From Actinoplanes sp. N902-109 (lineage in GTDB: Bacteria; Actinomycetota; Actinomycetes; Mycobacteriales; Micromonosporaceae), in the NCBI RefSeq assembly GCF_000389965.1, contig NC_021191.1, positions 2,977,501 through 3,041,500 of the forward strand: DNA of 64,000 nt, read 5' to 3'. Of the stretch, positions 9,623 through 17,860 are shown piece by piece (within the stretch, counting starts at the first letter, position 1; the number at the start of each line of letters is the position of its first letter). Made by a program: the position numbers and the translations under genes. The notes under the pieces were generated by a model. That model saw only the letters and a program-made list of their open reading frames with translations. It made no database searches and was not told the DNA's origin.

Positions 9623-9900
9623 GGCGCTGCGGCAGGCAGCTTACCGGCGACGGCTCGCCACCGCTGCTCCCACTCCGTGACGTCGCCACCGCAGGCCTCG
9701 ACGTAGGCGAGGGTGACCTCTCAGCTGGGCAGCTTGCGACCGGCCGCCGCCACCGACAGCGTCGTCACCGAGTAGTGGGCCCGCCGGGCCAATTCGCGGT
9801 ACCCGGGTCGGCCGGCCCGCTCCCGCAACTCCCGTAGCTGGGCCGCGAACCGCTCGACCTTCCCACCTGTCGTATCGAGAACGCGTTCCGGTCTCGGCAT
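9619..9900 (-). pseudogene. Broken XRE-type helix-turn-helix N-terminus with internal stop
   Basis: The ATG at 9900 starts MPRPERVLDTTGGKVERF. A Cro/C1-like HTH follows (YRELARRAHYSVTTLSVAAAGRKLPS), then an in-frame TGA at 9721-9723. The same frame continues with EVTLAYVEACGGDVTEWEQRW and ends at 9619. In intact relatives these two parts are one module that leads into a large NTPase or WD40 body, so the TGA is a nonsense mutation in the linker, and the large C-terminal body is gone. It is a clear decayed gene and, with its neighbours, marks a region of repeated deletions. Confidence 0.7.
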
Positions 9901-10029
9901 TCTGTGACCCGCCTCGAGAGCAAACCGCCCGGCCCCAGGCATTGAATCATCGATGGATTCGTCTCCGAGGGCCGACTTTCGCGGTCGTCGTACTCCGGAC
10001 AGTGGACACCGTCATGGCAGCTTTTGAGC

Positions 10030-10240
10030 AAACAACCGGTCCGAGGCGTCGTTTGCGGCGCAGGCGCAGGATCTTGCGGACCATCGGCGCGCGGGTACGG
10101 CTCGGCTGCCGGTGTGGCCGCGACGAGCGGTCGGGCAGGCCGGCTTGGCCTTCGGCTCGGTAACGCTGGGCCCACTTGTTCGCGGTGTGCCAGGACACGT
10201 CATAGCGTTCGGCTGCTCGTGCGAGTGACCAGCTGTCATC
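10030..10240 (-). pseudogene. IS481-type transposase N-terminal remnant
   Basis: The minus strand encodes SLARAAERYDVSWHTANKW, then QRYRAEGQAGLPDRSSRPHR and MVRKILRLRRKRRLGPV. This is the double helix-turn-helix region found at the start of IS481-family (and related IS30/IS3-like) transposases. The frame has no proper start, the DDE catalytic core is absent, and the sequence becomes unrelated past RLGPV. It is a truncated insertion-sequence fragment of about 210 bp. Confidence 0.65.
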
Positions 10241-10567
10241 GACGACTACCTCACCCAGTTCGAGCACGTCCTCACAGACCCCAAGCTCACTGCCCTGACC
10301 AGGCGCATCGCTGAGGCCGCGACCTGGGAGGCGGACGATCCTCGCATCGACCGGCTCGCCTCCGATGCGGCCGACCGCTACCAGGCCGACCACATACTGC
10401 TCAAGACCGTCACGGGCATGCAGGCCCGCACCGACACCGCCGCCCGTTACACGATGATTGCCCGCCACAGCGACCAGCCGACCGCAGCCATGGCACGACT
10501 GACCGCACTCTTCGAATCGAAACTCCGCGCCGCCGGCGTCCGCATCCCGAGATCCGACCCCCATTGA
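10235..10567 (+). pseudogene. 3' fragment of an unrecognised gene
   Basis: An open stretch of 110 codons on the plus strand begins abruptly at the edge of the IS481 remnant (VIDDYLTQFEHVLTDPK) and ends at a TGA at 10565. It is rich in Ala, Arg and Asp, helical in character, with codon use like real genes here (third positions mostly G/C). There is no start codon, and I recognise no family. It is probably the tail of a gene cut by the insertion event next to it. Confidence 0.4.
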
Positions 10568-10586
10568 CCGCGAGAGGTCGACTGCT

Positions 10587-10878
10587 CTACGCATTGGCCG
10601 GCTCAGGGCCGGCGGCAGCCTGCTCGACGGTCGCCGCGACGGCATGGCTGACCCGCTCGTCGAGCATCGCCCTCGGGCAGCCGAGCTGCTGGCCGCGGGC
10701 CTTCGTGGCAGCGACGCTGTCGCGGGTGTGCTCGATGATCAGCTTGCGGATAGATCCGGCCAAGGCGGCGAAGACGTGGAACAGGAGCCGGTCGCCGAGG
10801 GCCGACGAACCTCGCCGGCAGCGAAGCCACCCGAAAGCCTCGACACCTTCCGGATTTGCCGATGAGAGTGCGTGCCAT
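10587..10878 (-). pseudogene. Serine recombinase (resolvase/invertase) remnant
   Basis: The minus strand reads GDRLLFHVFAALAGSIRKLI, then IEHTRDSVAATKARGQQLG. This matches the end of the catalytic domain and the long helix of Pin/Hin-type serine recombinases. About 80 bp upstream an ATG at 10878 begins MARTLIG, the usual first residues of this family. It lies in a different frame, and the stretch that should hold the catalytic Ser is missing. The gene has therefore lost most of its catalytic domain and is inactive. Confidence 0.65.
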
Positions 10879-10974
10879 TACCGAGATCGGCACCACATCC
10901 GATACAACCTGTCTGGCCCCTGTCCACCACAAGAAAAATAGATTTCGACACCCATGTTCCGGTTGGATCGACGA

Positions 10975-10990
10975 CGATCCGATCAGGGCT
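10975..10990. promoter_or_regulatory. Inverted repeat upstream of the luciferase-like gene
   Basis: GGATCG-ACGA-CGATCC is a perfect 6-bp-arm palindrome 37 bp before the ATG at 11028. The position suits an operator, but no regulator gene is adjacent, so the assignment is weak. Confidence 0.3.
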
Positions 10991-11027
10991 GAATGCGCAT
11001 GTGTATTCATTCACCTAAACTGGTTGC

Positions 11028-11759
11028 ATGCGATTTGGGGTGGAGTTGCCGTGCGGGGGTGACGGGATAACCGCCGGGCTGTTGGTCGAGCTTGGGGTGC
11101 GGGCCGAGGTGGCGGGCTGGGACGGGGTCTTTTTCGAGGACTACCTCGTCTACTACCGCGGGGAGAATCCAGCGACGTATGACCCGTGGGTGGTGATGAC
11201 GGCAATCGCCGCGCGGACCACGCGAGTGCGTCTGGGGACGACGGTGTCCGGGTTGCTGGCCCGCGATCCGGTGAAGCTCGCCCGTGAGGCGGCCACGCTG
11301 AACGCTCTGGCACCCGGGCGGGTCGTGCTCGGGGTGGGGCTGGGCGACCCGGCCGATAAGGGAGCCCAGCCGTTTCCGGGACCGCGCGGGGCGGAGATGG
11401 ATCGACGGCTCGCGCAACTGCTCGATCTGTTGGCCGATGAGGCGGTACCGGTCTGGGTCGGAGGAAGTGCGCAGGCCAAGGCCGTCGCGCGACGGGCCGC
11501 GACCGCGCAAGGCATCGTGCCTTACAAGCTGACCGATACCAAGAACTGGGAGGACTGGACGACCGACGAGGTACGGGATCTAGCGCGCGGTGATGGCTTC
11601 GACGTAGCGGTCGGAGGGCGACGGCGGTTGCCCGACCCATCCGCGGAGAAAGCGGCAATCATGGCCGCGGAAAGCGGTGGTGCGACCTGGTGGCTGGAGT
11701 TCATTCCGCCTGCGGCGCCGGATCAAATGATCGCCGCAGTCGAGACCGGCCCGATGTGA
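11028..11759 (+). CDS. Luciferase-like (LLM class) flavin-dependent oxidoreductase
   Basis: This 243-aa protein has the bacterial-luciferase TIM-barrel pattern: MRFGVELPCGGDG at strand 1, AEVAGWDGVFFEDYL, then WVVMTAIAARTTRVRLGTTV and LAREAATLNALAPGRVVLGVGLG, which are standard LLM signatures. It is somewhat short for the family (often 280-330 aa). The loss is in the C-terminal half, where a compact tail ends at FIPPAAPDQMIAAVE. The cofactor may be FMN or F420 and the substrate is unknown. It is the only clearly intact gene among the remnants at 9-14 kb. No strong ribosome site precedes the ATG, so translation may be leaderless. Confidence 0.85.
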   Translation: MRFGVELPCGGDGITAGLLVELGVRAEVAGWDGVFFEDYLVYYRGENPATYDPWVVMTAIAARTTRVRLGTTVSGLLARDPVKLAREAATLNALAPGRVVLGVGLGDPADKGAQPFPGPRGAEMDRRLAQLLDLLADEAVPVWVGGSAQAKAVARRAATAQGIVPYKLTDTKNWEDWTTDEVRDLARGDGFDVAVGGRRRLPDPSAEKAAIMAAESGGATWWLEFIPPAAPDQMIAAVETGPM

Positions 11760-11847
11760 TGTGCGCAGACACGACCGCTGACCGGGTGCACTCTCACGCC
11801 GCGTCGAGGGCGTTGGTAGTTTTACCAGCGGTGACGCACCGTAGAGT

Positions 11848-12510
11848 ATGACTGCTTCTTCTGTTTCGGATCGTCCTGCGGTCGCCGTCGACGAGCGCAT
11901 GCTGCGTGCGGCGGTGGCCGCGTACTTGGGCCGGTACCGCGGTGAGTCCCGCGTCCATATCGGCTCCGACCTCAAGGTGTTCCTGACTTGGTGCTCAGGT
12001 CAGGATCTTGATCCGCTGTGCTTGGGACGGGCTGAGGTCGAACGGTATATGCGCTGGTTGCAGGAAGTCCGCTGCTAACAGCCTTCGATTGTCTCTCGCC
12101 GCTTGTCGGTCGTGGTCGGCTTCTATCGCGTGTGCGTCATCGACCAGCTCTTGGCCCACTCGCCGGCCGACTACGTCCGGCGCCCGCCGATGCCAGCCCA
12201 CTCACCGACGCTCGGACTTGGGCACCTGCAGTTCGAGGCCCTGATCACGACCGCACGGCTGTCGGTCAACCGCAACGACTACGCGTTGATTGCGCTGCTC
12301 GGCCTGCTCGGGCTGCGGATCTTCGAAGCCTGCGGTGCCAGCATCGCCGACCTCGGCGAGGAGCACGGCCATCGTGTCCTGAAGGTTCGGCAAGGGCGAC
12401 AAGACGGTGCTGGTTCCGCTGCCTCCCGCGGTCGCTCGTGCGATCGAGCACGCCACAGAAGGCCGCGAGCACGGACCGATCCTGCGCAACACGCTCGGTC
12501 GGCGCGCAGG
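11848..12510 (+). pseudogene. Tyrosine recombinase remnant (XerD-like), stop and frameshift
   Basis: The ATG at 11848 starts a core-binding (SAM-like) domain, AVDERMLRAAVAAYLGRY then SDLKVFLTWCSGQDLDPL, interrupted by a TAA at 12076-12078. The same frame continues with SIVSRRLSVVVGFYRVCVID and reaches box I (LLGLLGLRIFEACGASIADL). A small deletion near 12390 shifts the frame; the protein then reads KGDKTVLVPLPPAVARAIEHA in the next frame. The distal catalytic part (HxxR, H/W, Tyr) is absent and the sequence runs into the zinc-ribbon gene. It is a dead recombinase joined to an unrelated partner by deletion. Confidence 0.8.
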
Positions 12511-12530
12511 CGCAGTCGCTGCTGGAGCAA

Positions 12531-14708
12531 GTGAGCGCGTGGAAGGGCGCGAACGCGCACGCGCTTGCCCGCCACCTACGCCGCAGCCCTGAAGCGCTGG
12601 TCGCGCCCGGCGCCGATGCCCCCAAGTCATTGGTGAGGCTGCTGCCGTTACTTGTCGCGGCTGGGCATGCGGACACGATCACGCCGCTGGGCTGCGCCGA
12701 ATGCGGCCGAACTGATCCACCACCGCTGGCCAACGGCCCAGCCGGCAAGCTATGCGACCGCTGCAGCAAGCTGCACCGCCGCAGACCATGCGCGCGCTGC
12801 TCGGAGGTCCGCGTCGTCCGGGATCGCCGCCCGGAGGGCGGTATCTGCGGGCGGTGCCGCGGGCGGGAGCCGGACGCGCGGAGGCCGTGTGCGGATTGCG
12901 GCCGAATCATGCTGCCCGGGCGGCGCCTACCGGACGGGACGGCGCTGTGTCAGAGGTGCACACCGAAGAAGCTGGAGCCCTGTTGCCGCTGCGGACGGGA
13001 CAAGCGGGTCAACACGCGAACCCCGGACGGGCCGGTCTGTAGCACGTGCTACTCCTACGACCGGCGCCTCTGCGGGATATGCGGCACGGTCGCCCCGATC
13101 CACGCGCGGGCAACGGAAAGTCGGCCGGACACATGCCGCCCCTGCCTGGGACGCCCGGTGAAGCAGTGCAACGTCTGCAGACAGCACCGCCGCGGCCGCC
13201 ACATCCATGGCGGTACCGGGGTTTTCCTTTGCGACAGTTGCGTTCTCCCTTCTGTCCAGGACTGCAAAATCTGCGGGCGGCACAAGCCGGTGAAGACGGT
13301 GCTGCCGCTCGGCCCGGTCTGCAACGCCTGTTACCGGCACAGCCTCACCACACTGGGAACCTGCGTTTCATGCGAGCGTCGGCGGCTGATCGTCGGCCGC
13401 ACCGTCGACGGGGGTGACCTCTGCGCCACCTGCTCCACGACCGGCGAGCCAGCGCAGATCTGCAGCAAATGCCATCAGCCAGGTGATCTACTGCCGGGCG
13501 GGACCTGCCCGCGCTGCACCCTTGAGAACCGCGTCGCCGAGCTCCTGCACACCGGTGACACGGCTGGCCCGAGACCGCTCGGCCCGCTGGAGGCCGTGTT
13601 CGCCGGCGCCGACAACCCCTACCAGATGCTCACCTGGCTGCGGCGCAGCCGTGCAGCGCGACTGCTCGGCCGACTGGCCGCCCATCCCGGCGACCTCACC
13701 CACGAAGCCCTCGATGCGCTGCCCCAAGGGGAGTCAACCGCCTACGTCCGTGGCCTGCTCGTCAGCGCCGGCATCCTTGCCGCCCGCGACGAGAATTTCG
13801 CTCTGCTCACCCGGTGGCTGGCACGCACGCTCACCAAGCTCCCGCCGGCTCACGTCACCCTGATCCGCGCGTTCGCCGGATGGCACGTACTGCGCGACGC
13901 TCGACGCCGATCCGCACGTGGCCGTTACACCTACGCCGCCTACCGAGGAGACTCCGTCAACATCCGGGCTGCTGCTCGAGTCCTGGCCTGGCTCGACGAG
14001 CAGCACTTGACGCTGATCACCCTGCAGCAGAAACACCTGGACACCTGGGCGTCAGGAAACCCGACCCTCCGCGCCGGGAGCATTCCCTTCATCCGGTGGG
14101 CTGTCGCGCGCGGCCTGACCACCGCGCTAGTGATCGCGCATCCGCCGACCCGGCCGCCGAGCCATTTTCAGGTTGACGACATTCAGCAGGAAGAGCTGCG
14201 GCAGTGCCTGACCGACAGGTCCCTACCGCGCGACGTCCGTATCGCCGGGGCGCTGACCCGGCTCTACGCTCTCGCGCTCACCCGGATCGTTGAGCTCACC
14301 GCCGGTGACCTTTGCCGCGACGCGGACAACGCCTACCTGACGATCAGCCGCCGACCGGTAATCCTGCCACCGTCGCTGGCGTATCTAATCGAAGAGCAGA
14401 TTGATGCCACCACGCCACAACGTGTGTCGGCCGACGCGAGCGGCTACCTGCTGCCCGGCCGCAGCCCCGGTCGCGCACGCAATCCCGCAGGGCTGGCCGA
14501 CACCATGCGCCAGCACGGCCTCCCCGTGCGCGCCGCCCGCAACACTGCCATGATGCAGTCCCTGGCTGACCTGCCACCGATCGTGATCGCCGACCTGTTC
14601 GGGATCGCTCCTGGAACCGCCCACCGATGGGCCCAGTTCGCCAACAACAGCTGGTCGGACTACCTCGACGACCTGCCCGACACCGCCCCGGCCACCCGGC
14701 CGAGCTGA
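12531..14708 (+). CDS. Zinc-ribbon array protein with recombinase-like C-terminus (copy A, probably 5'-truncated)
   Basis: The GTG at 12531 would give 725 residues, but the frame is open upstream through the recombinase remnant, and no native start or ribosome site is visible. The first half carries 18 CxxC pairs (CAEC, CDRC, CARC, CGRC ... CSKC, CPRC), enough for about nine tandem zinc ribbons. The second half resembles a tyrosine-recombinase core-binding plus catalytic fold. There is an Arg in LTRIVELTAGDL (box I position) and another in RAARNTAMMQ (box II). Where the nucleophile Tyr should stand, 30 residues after the box II Arg, there is a Trp (GTAHRW). It shares this organisation with the 800-aa protein at 23580. 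Function unknown; possibly an accessory DNA-binding factor of a recombinase. Confidence 0.7.
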   Translation: MSAWKGANAHALARHLRRSPEALVAPGADAPKSLVRLLPLLVAAGHADTITPLGCAECGRTDPPPLANGPAGKLCDRCSKLHRRRPCARCSEVRVVRDRRPEGGICGRCRGREPDARRPCADCGRIMLPGRRLPDGTALCQRCTPKKLEPCCRCGRDKRVNTRTPDGPVCSTCYSYDRRLCGICGTVAPIHARATESRPDTCRPCLGRPVKQCNVCRQHRRGRHIHGGTGVFLCDSCVLPSVQDCKICGRHKPVKTVLPLGPVCNACYRHSLTTLGTCVSCERRRLIVGRTVDGGDLCATCSTTGEPAQICSKCHQPGDLLPGGTCPRCTLENRVAELLHTGDTAGPRPLGPLEAVFAGADNPYQMLTWLRRSRAARLLGRLAAHPGDLTHEALDALPQGESTAYVRGLLVSAGILAARDENFALLTRWLARTLTKLPPAHVTLIRAFAGWHVLRDARRRSARGRYTYAAYRGDSVNIRAAARVLAWLDEQHLTLITLQQKHLDTWASGNPTLRAGSIPFIRWAVARGLTTALVIAHPPTRPPSHFQVDDIQQEELRQCLTDRSLPRDVRIAGALTRLYALALTRIVELTAGDLCRDADNAYLTISRRPVILPPSLAYLIEEQIDATTPQRVSADASGYLLPGRSPGRARNPAGLADTMRQHGLPVRAARNTAMMQSLADLPPIVIADLFGIAPGTAHRWAQFANNSWSDYLDDLPDTAPATRPS

Positions 14709-14971
14709 CTGCGAAACGTCAGCGATGTTCGGCCTCGGCTAGCGGGCCGACCACGTCCGCTCGGTCGCCCTGCGCCTTGGCACTTCGACCTGGTCAACGC
14801 TGCTGAAGTCGCTGGGTGTGTGCCCCGCGTCTCGACGTCGTCGATGCCGAGCTATGGCCGCCCCGACGACGAGGAACCTGTCGCCGGGGCCGGGGCCGGG
14901 TGAGAGCTGCGCTGGGCCCGGCGGTCCCCGCCGCCGGCGACGATCACGTACCAGGGCTTGCGGTTACCGCT

Positions 14972-16099
14972 TCACCGCTGGAGGTCTTCGTGGAGGCCGG
15001 GGTAGTCGATGTATCCGATCTCATTCCCGGTGTAGAAGGTGGTGGTGTCCGGAACGGATTCCCGTGCTCCGGTTTTCCATCGGTGGGTGAGGTCGGGGTT
15101 GGCGATCGCGGGGCGGCCGACCGCGACCACGTCGGCCACGCCGTTGCGCAGGATACGGCCGGCCTCGTACCGGTCGGTGATGGCGCCGAATCCGGTGTTG
15201 GCGATGAGCGGTGTCGCGAAGGCGCGGCGCAGGTGCTGCACGAGGGGGCCGTCGATGTCGGGGTGGATCATGCTGGTGTAGCCGAGTTCGAGGGGCCGGA
15301 CGGCGTCAGCGAGAGCGGTATAGGTGGCGAGGAGGTCGTCGGGGTCGGTTTCGCTGGTTCCCTGGATGTTTGCGCCCGGAGAGATCCGGAGTCCGACACG
15401 ATCGCCTCCGATTGCTGCTGCCACGGCTTCGATGACCTCGATGACGAATCGTGCCCGGTTAAGTGGGCTGCCGCCGTAGCTGTCGCTTCGCTGGTTGGTG
15501 TTGGGAGCGAGGTACTGCTGGAGCAGGTACCCGTTGGCGCTGTGTAACTCGACCGCGTCGAAGCCGGCGGCGATCGCACGGCGCGCGGCCATGGCGTGAT
15601 CGTTGATGAGGCGGGTGATGTCGGAGGCCGTGGCTTCCCGCGGTACCGGGTTGCGGGGTACCTGGTGCACGGAGTGCGCGGCGGAAGGCTCGTAGCCGAT
15701 CGCGGACGGTGCCAGGATCTCCCGGTCTCCGTTGATGTCGGGGTGGGTGAGGCGGCCGGCGTGCATGAGCTGGAGGCTGATGCGTCCGCCGTGCCGGTGT
15801 ACGGCGTCGGTGATCTGCCGCCAGCCGGCAGCGTGCGGGTCGAGGATGCCCGGCTGGTGAGGGTAGGCCCGGCCCTCGCCGCTGGGGTAGGCGCCCTCGG
15901 TGATGATCATCGCGAACGAGGCACGCTGGCGGTAGTAAGTGGTCATCGATGGCGTGGGGCTGCCGTCGGCGGCGGCGCGGCGCCGCGTCATGGGTGCCAT
16001 CGCCAGTCGGTGGGCAAGCTCGATCCGGCCGAGGCAGGCAGGTGTCCACAGGGCGTCGAGTTCGGTTGTCTCACCGGTGGTGGGAGCAGGCTGGAACAT
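14972..16099 (-). CDS. Old yellow enzyme-family flavin oxidoreductase (NemA-like ene-reductase)
   Basis: This 375-aa FMN enzyme starts at the ATG at 16099. Family motifs are in order: LAMAPMTRRRA, TEGAYPSGEGRAYPHQPG, RISLQLMHAGRLTHPDING, then DAVELHSANGYLLQQYLAPN and RSDSYGGSPLNRARF, and a C-terminal phosphate-binding segment ending IANPDL. It should reduce activated C=C bonds of enones, or nitro and maleimide-type electrophiles, with NAD(P)H. Its ATG overlaps the TGA of an MFS remnant (TGATG), so it was originally co-translated with an efflux pump. It belongs with the efflux and redox genes upstream, which suggests electrophile detoxification. Confidence 0.93.
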   Translation of the reverse strand: MFQPAPTTGETTELDALWTPACLGRIELAHRLAMAPMTRRRAAADGSPTPSMTTYYRQRASFAMIITEGAYPSGEGRAYPHQPGILDPHAAGWRQITDAVHRHGGRISLQLMHAGRLTHPDINGDREILAPSAIGYEPSAAHSVHQVPRNPVPREATASDITRLINDHAMAARRAIAAGFDAVELHSANGYLLQQYLAPNTNQRSDSYGGSPLNRARFVIEVIEAVAAAIGGDRVGLRISPGANIQGTSETDPDDLLATYTALADAVRPLELGYTSMIHPDIDGPLVQHLRRAFATPLIANTGFGAITDRYEAGRILRNGVADVVAVGRPAIANPDLTHRWKTGARESVPDTTTFYTGNEIGYIDYPGLHEDLQR

Positions 16100-16100
16100 C

Positions 16101-16350
16101 ACAGGGTGACCTTTCGGTGAGGGAGGGCGATGACGGTGGGGACCGCGAACAGCACGGCGGCGGCCGCTGACTCCCGCTCGAGACCGGCGAGCAATCTGTT
16201 GCCTTTGGCGTCGGCATGAGCGGTGGAGCCGAGCACGTGCTGTTGAGTAGTGTCGCGCCGATCGCGCCGCCGATCTGCTGGCTGGCGTGGAGCATGTCGC
16301 TCGTCGCTGCGACATCGCGGGGATTGACTCCGGCGACGACAGTGCTGGTG
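16101..16350 (-). pseudogene. C-terminal remnant of an MFS (DHA2) transporter
   Basis: The minus strand reads TVVAGVNPRDVAATSDM followed by LHASQQIGGAIGATLLNST, the last membrane segments of an EmrB/QacA-type pump. A frame change follows, then a typical end (VLFAVPTVIALPHRKVTL) and a stop that overlaps the old yellow enzyme ATG. The N-terminal twelve or so helices are missing. It differs in sequence from the C-terminus of the intact pump next to it, so it is a separate, deleted transporter gene. Confidence 0.7.
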
Positions 16351-16375
16351 AGCGGTGTGCGGCAGTCCCGCGTCC

Positions 16376-17860
16376 TCAGGCGTGTTCTGCTGCAGGGGTT
16401 CGTTGGTCGCGTTGCCGTGTGGCCAGGGCGATGACGACCATGGCTGCGGCGAACAGGCCTGTGGCTACGGCGAAGGTGAGGCGGTATCCGGCCAGGTGAG
16501 CTTCCACGGTCGTGGTGCCGGGTGTGGTCGTGGCCAGGGAGGCGGTGTACAGGGTGTTCAGCAGTGCGACTCCGACTGCGCCGCCGACCTGCTGCGTGGC
16601 TGTGAGCAGTGCGCTGGCTACGCCGGCGTCGGAGGGCTCGACCCCGGTCAGGGCGACCGAGGACAAGGGGACGAAGACGAATCCGAGGCCGACGCCCATC
16701 ACGAGCATCGAGGGGAAGACGCCGAGCCAGTAGCCCGAGGAGGTGCTCAGCAGGATCAGCCATCCCATGCCCACGGTGGCGGCGGTCATCCCGGCGACCA
16801 TGAGGGGCCGGGGGCCGTGTCGGGGCAGCAGCCGGGACGCGGCGGCTGCGGCGGCGATGATCCCGACGCTGAACGGCAGGATCGCCAGTCCCGCGAGCAG
16901 CGGGTCGAGTCGGAGGTCGCCTTGCAGGTAGTAGGCCAGAAAGAGGAACATCGCGAACATGCCCGCGCTGATCAGTGCTGAGGTGACGAAGGAGCCACCG
17001 CGCAGCCGGTCGGTGACCACCCGCAGCGGCAGTAACGGGGAGGCGTTGCGGCGCTCGAGCACGACGAAGGTGACGAGCAGTACCGCCGCGGCGACTAATA
17101 GGGCCACGGGGGCGGGTGAGAGCCATCCCGTGCCTTCACCGGCCACCGTCAGCCCGTAGACCAGCAGGACAGAGGCGGCGGTGACGGTGACCGCGCCGGC
17201 GACGTCGTAGCGGCGCGGTCCCACGGCTGCGTCCTGGCGAGGCACGGTGACGACGGCGGCTGCGGCGGCCAGCAGGGCGATGGGGACGTTGACGAACAAG
17301 CACCAGCGCCAGGACGCGTACTCGGTCAGGAGCCCGCCCAGGATCAGCCCTACCGCCCCGCCGCCACCGGACACAGCCCCGTAGACGGCGAAGGCCTTGG
17401 CCCGCTCGGAGGGCTCGACGAAGGTGACGCTGACCAGCGACAGAGCCGCCGGCGCCAGCAGGGCGGCGAAGGCCCCTTGGGCGGCTCGCGCGGCGAACAG
17501 GACCCCGGCGGTCGCAGCGAAACCGCCGACCGCTGAGGCCACGGCGAAGCCGATCATGCCGATGAGGAACATCCGCTTACGCCCCAGGAGGTCGCCGATC
17601 CGGCCGCCGAGCAACAGCAGCCCACCGAAGGTCACGGTGTAGGCGGTCACCACCCACCCACGGGTGGCGTCGCTCATCCCCAGCTCGGCCTGGGCGCGGG
17701 GCAGCGCGAGGTTCACGATGGAGGTGTCCAGCACCACCATCAGCGTCGCCGCGGCGATTACCGCCAGCGCCACCCAGCGGTGCGGGTCCGCCGCCGGCGA
17801 GGCCTGCGTGACCTCGGAGGCCGTGCTGTCAGCGGGTCCGAACCCCGGGCGGGCGCTCAC
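16376..17860 (-). CDS. DHA2-family drug/proton antiporter (MFS, 14 TM)
   Basis: This 494-aa efflux transporter starts at a GTG (17858-17860) that overlaps the previous stop as GTGA, so it is translationally coupled to the reductase/methyltransferase gene. Diagnostic DHA2 sequence is present: VVLDTSIVNLALPRAQAEL in TM1, GGRIGDLLGRKRMF in the loop 2-3 motif, and AAQGAFAALLAPAALSLV. About 14 hydrophobic segments follow. The substrate is unknown. Context (ene-reductase, thioredoxin-reductase-like enzyme, methyltransferase) suggests export of a toxic electrophile or its modified product. Confidence 0.93.
   Translation of the reverse strand: MSARPGFGPADSTASEVTQASPAADPHRWVALAVIAAATLMVVLDTSIVNLALPRAQAELGMSDATRGWVVTAYTVTFGGLLLLGGRIGDLLGRKRMFLIGMIGFAVASAVGGFAATAGVLFAARAAQGAFAALLAPAALSLVSVTFVEPSERAKAFAVYGAVSGGGGAVGLILGGLLTEYASWRWCLFVNVPIALLAAAAAVVTVPRQDAAVGPRRYDVAGAVTVTAASVLLVYGLTVAGEGTGWLSPAPVALLVAAAVLLVTFVVLERRNASPLLPLRVVTDRLRGGSFVTSALISAGMFAMFLFLAYYLQGDLRLDPLLAGLAILPFSVGIIAAAAAASRLLPRHGPRPLMVAGMTAATVGMGWLILLSTSSGYWLGVFPSMLVMGVGLGFVFVPLSSVALTGVEPSDAGVASALLTATQQVGGAVGVALLNTLYTASLATTTPGTTTVEAHLAGYRLTFAVATGLFAAAMVVIALATRQRDQRTPAAEHA

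Noticed and set aside
9947..10645. 232-aa minus-strand frame as a single intact gene
   Set aside because: Only the ~70 residues of transposase HTH are recognisable; the rest is antisense to the plus-strand fragment at 10235-10567.
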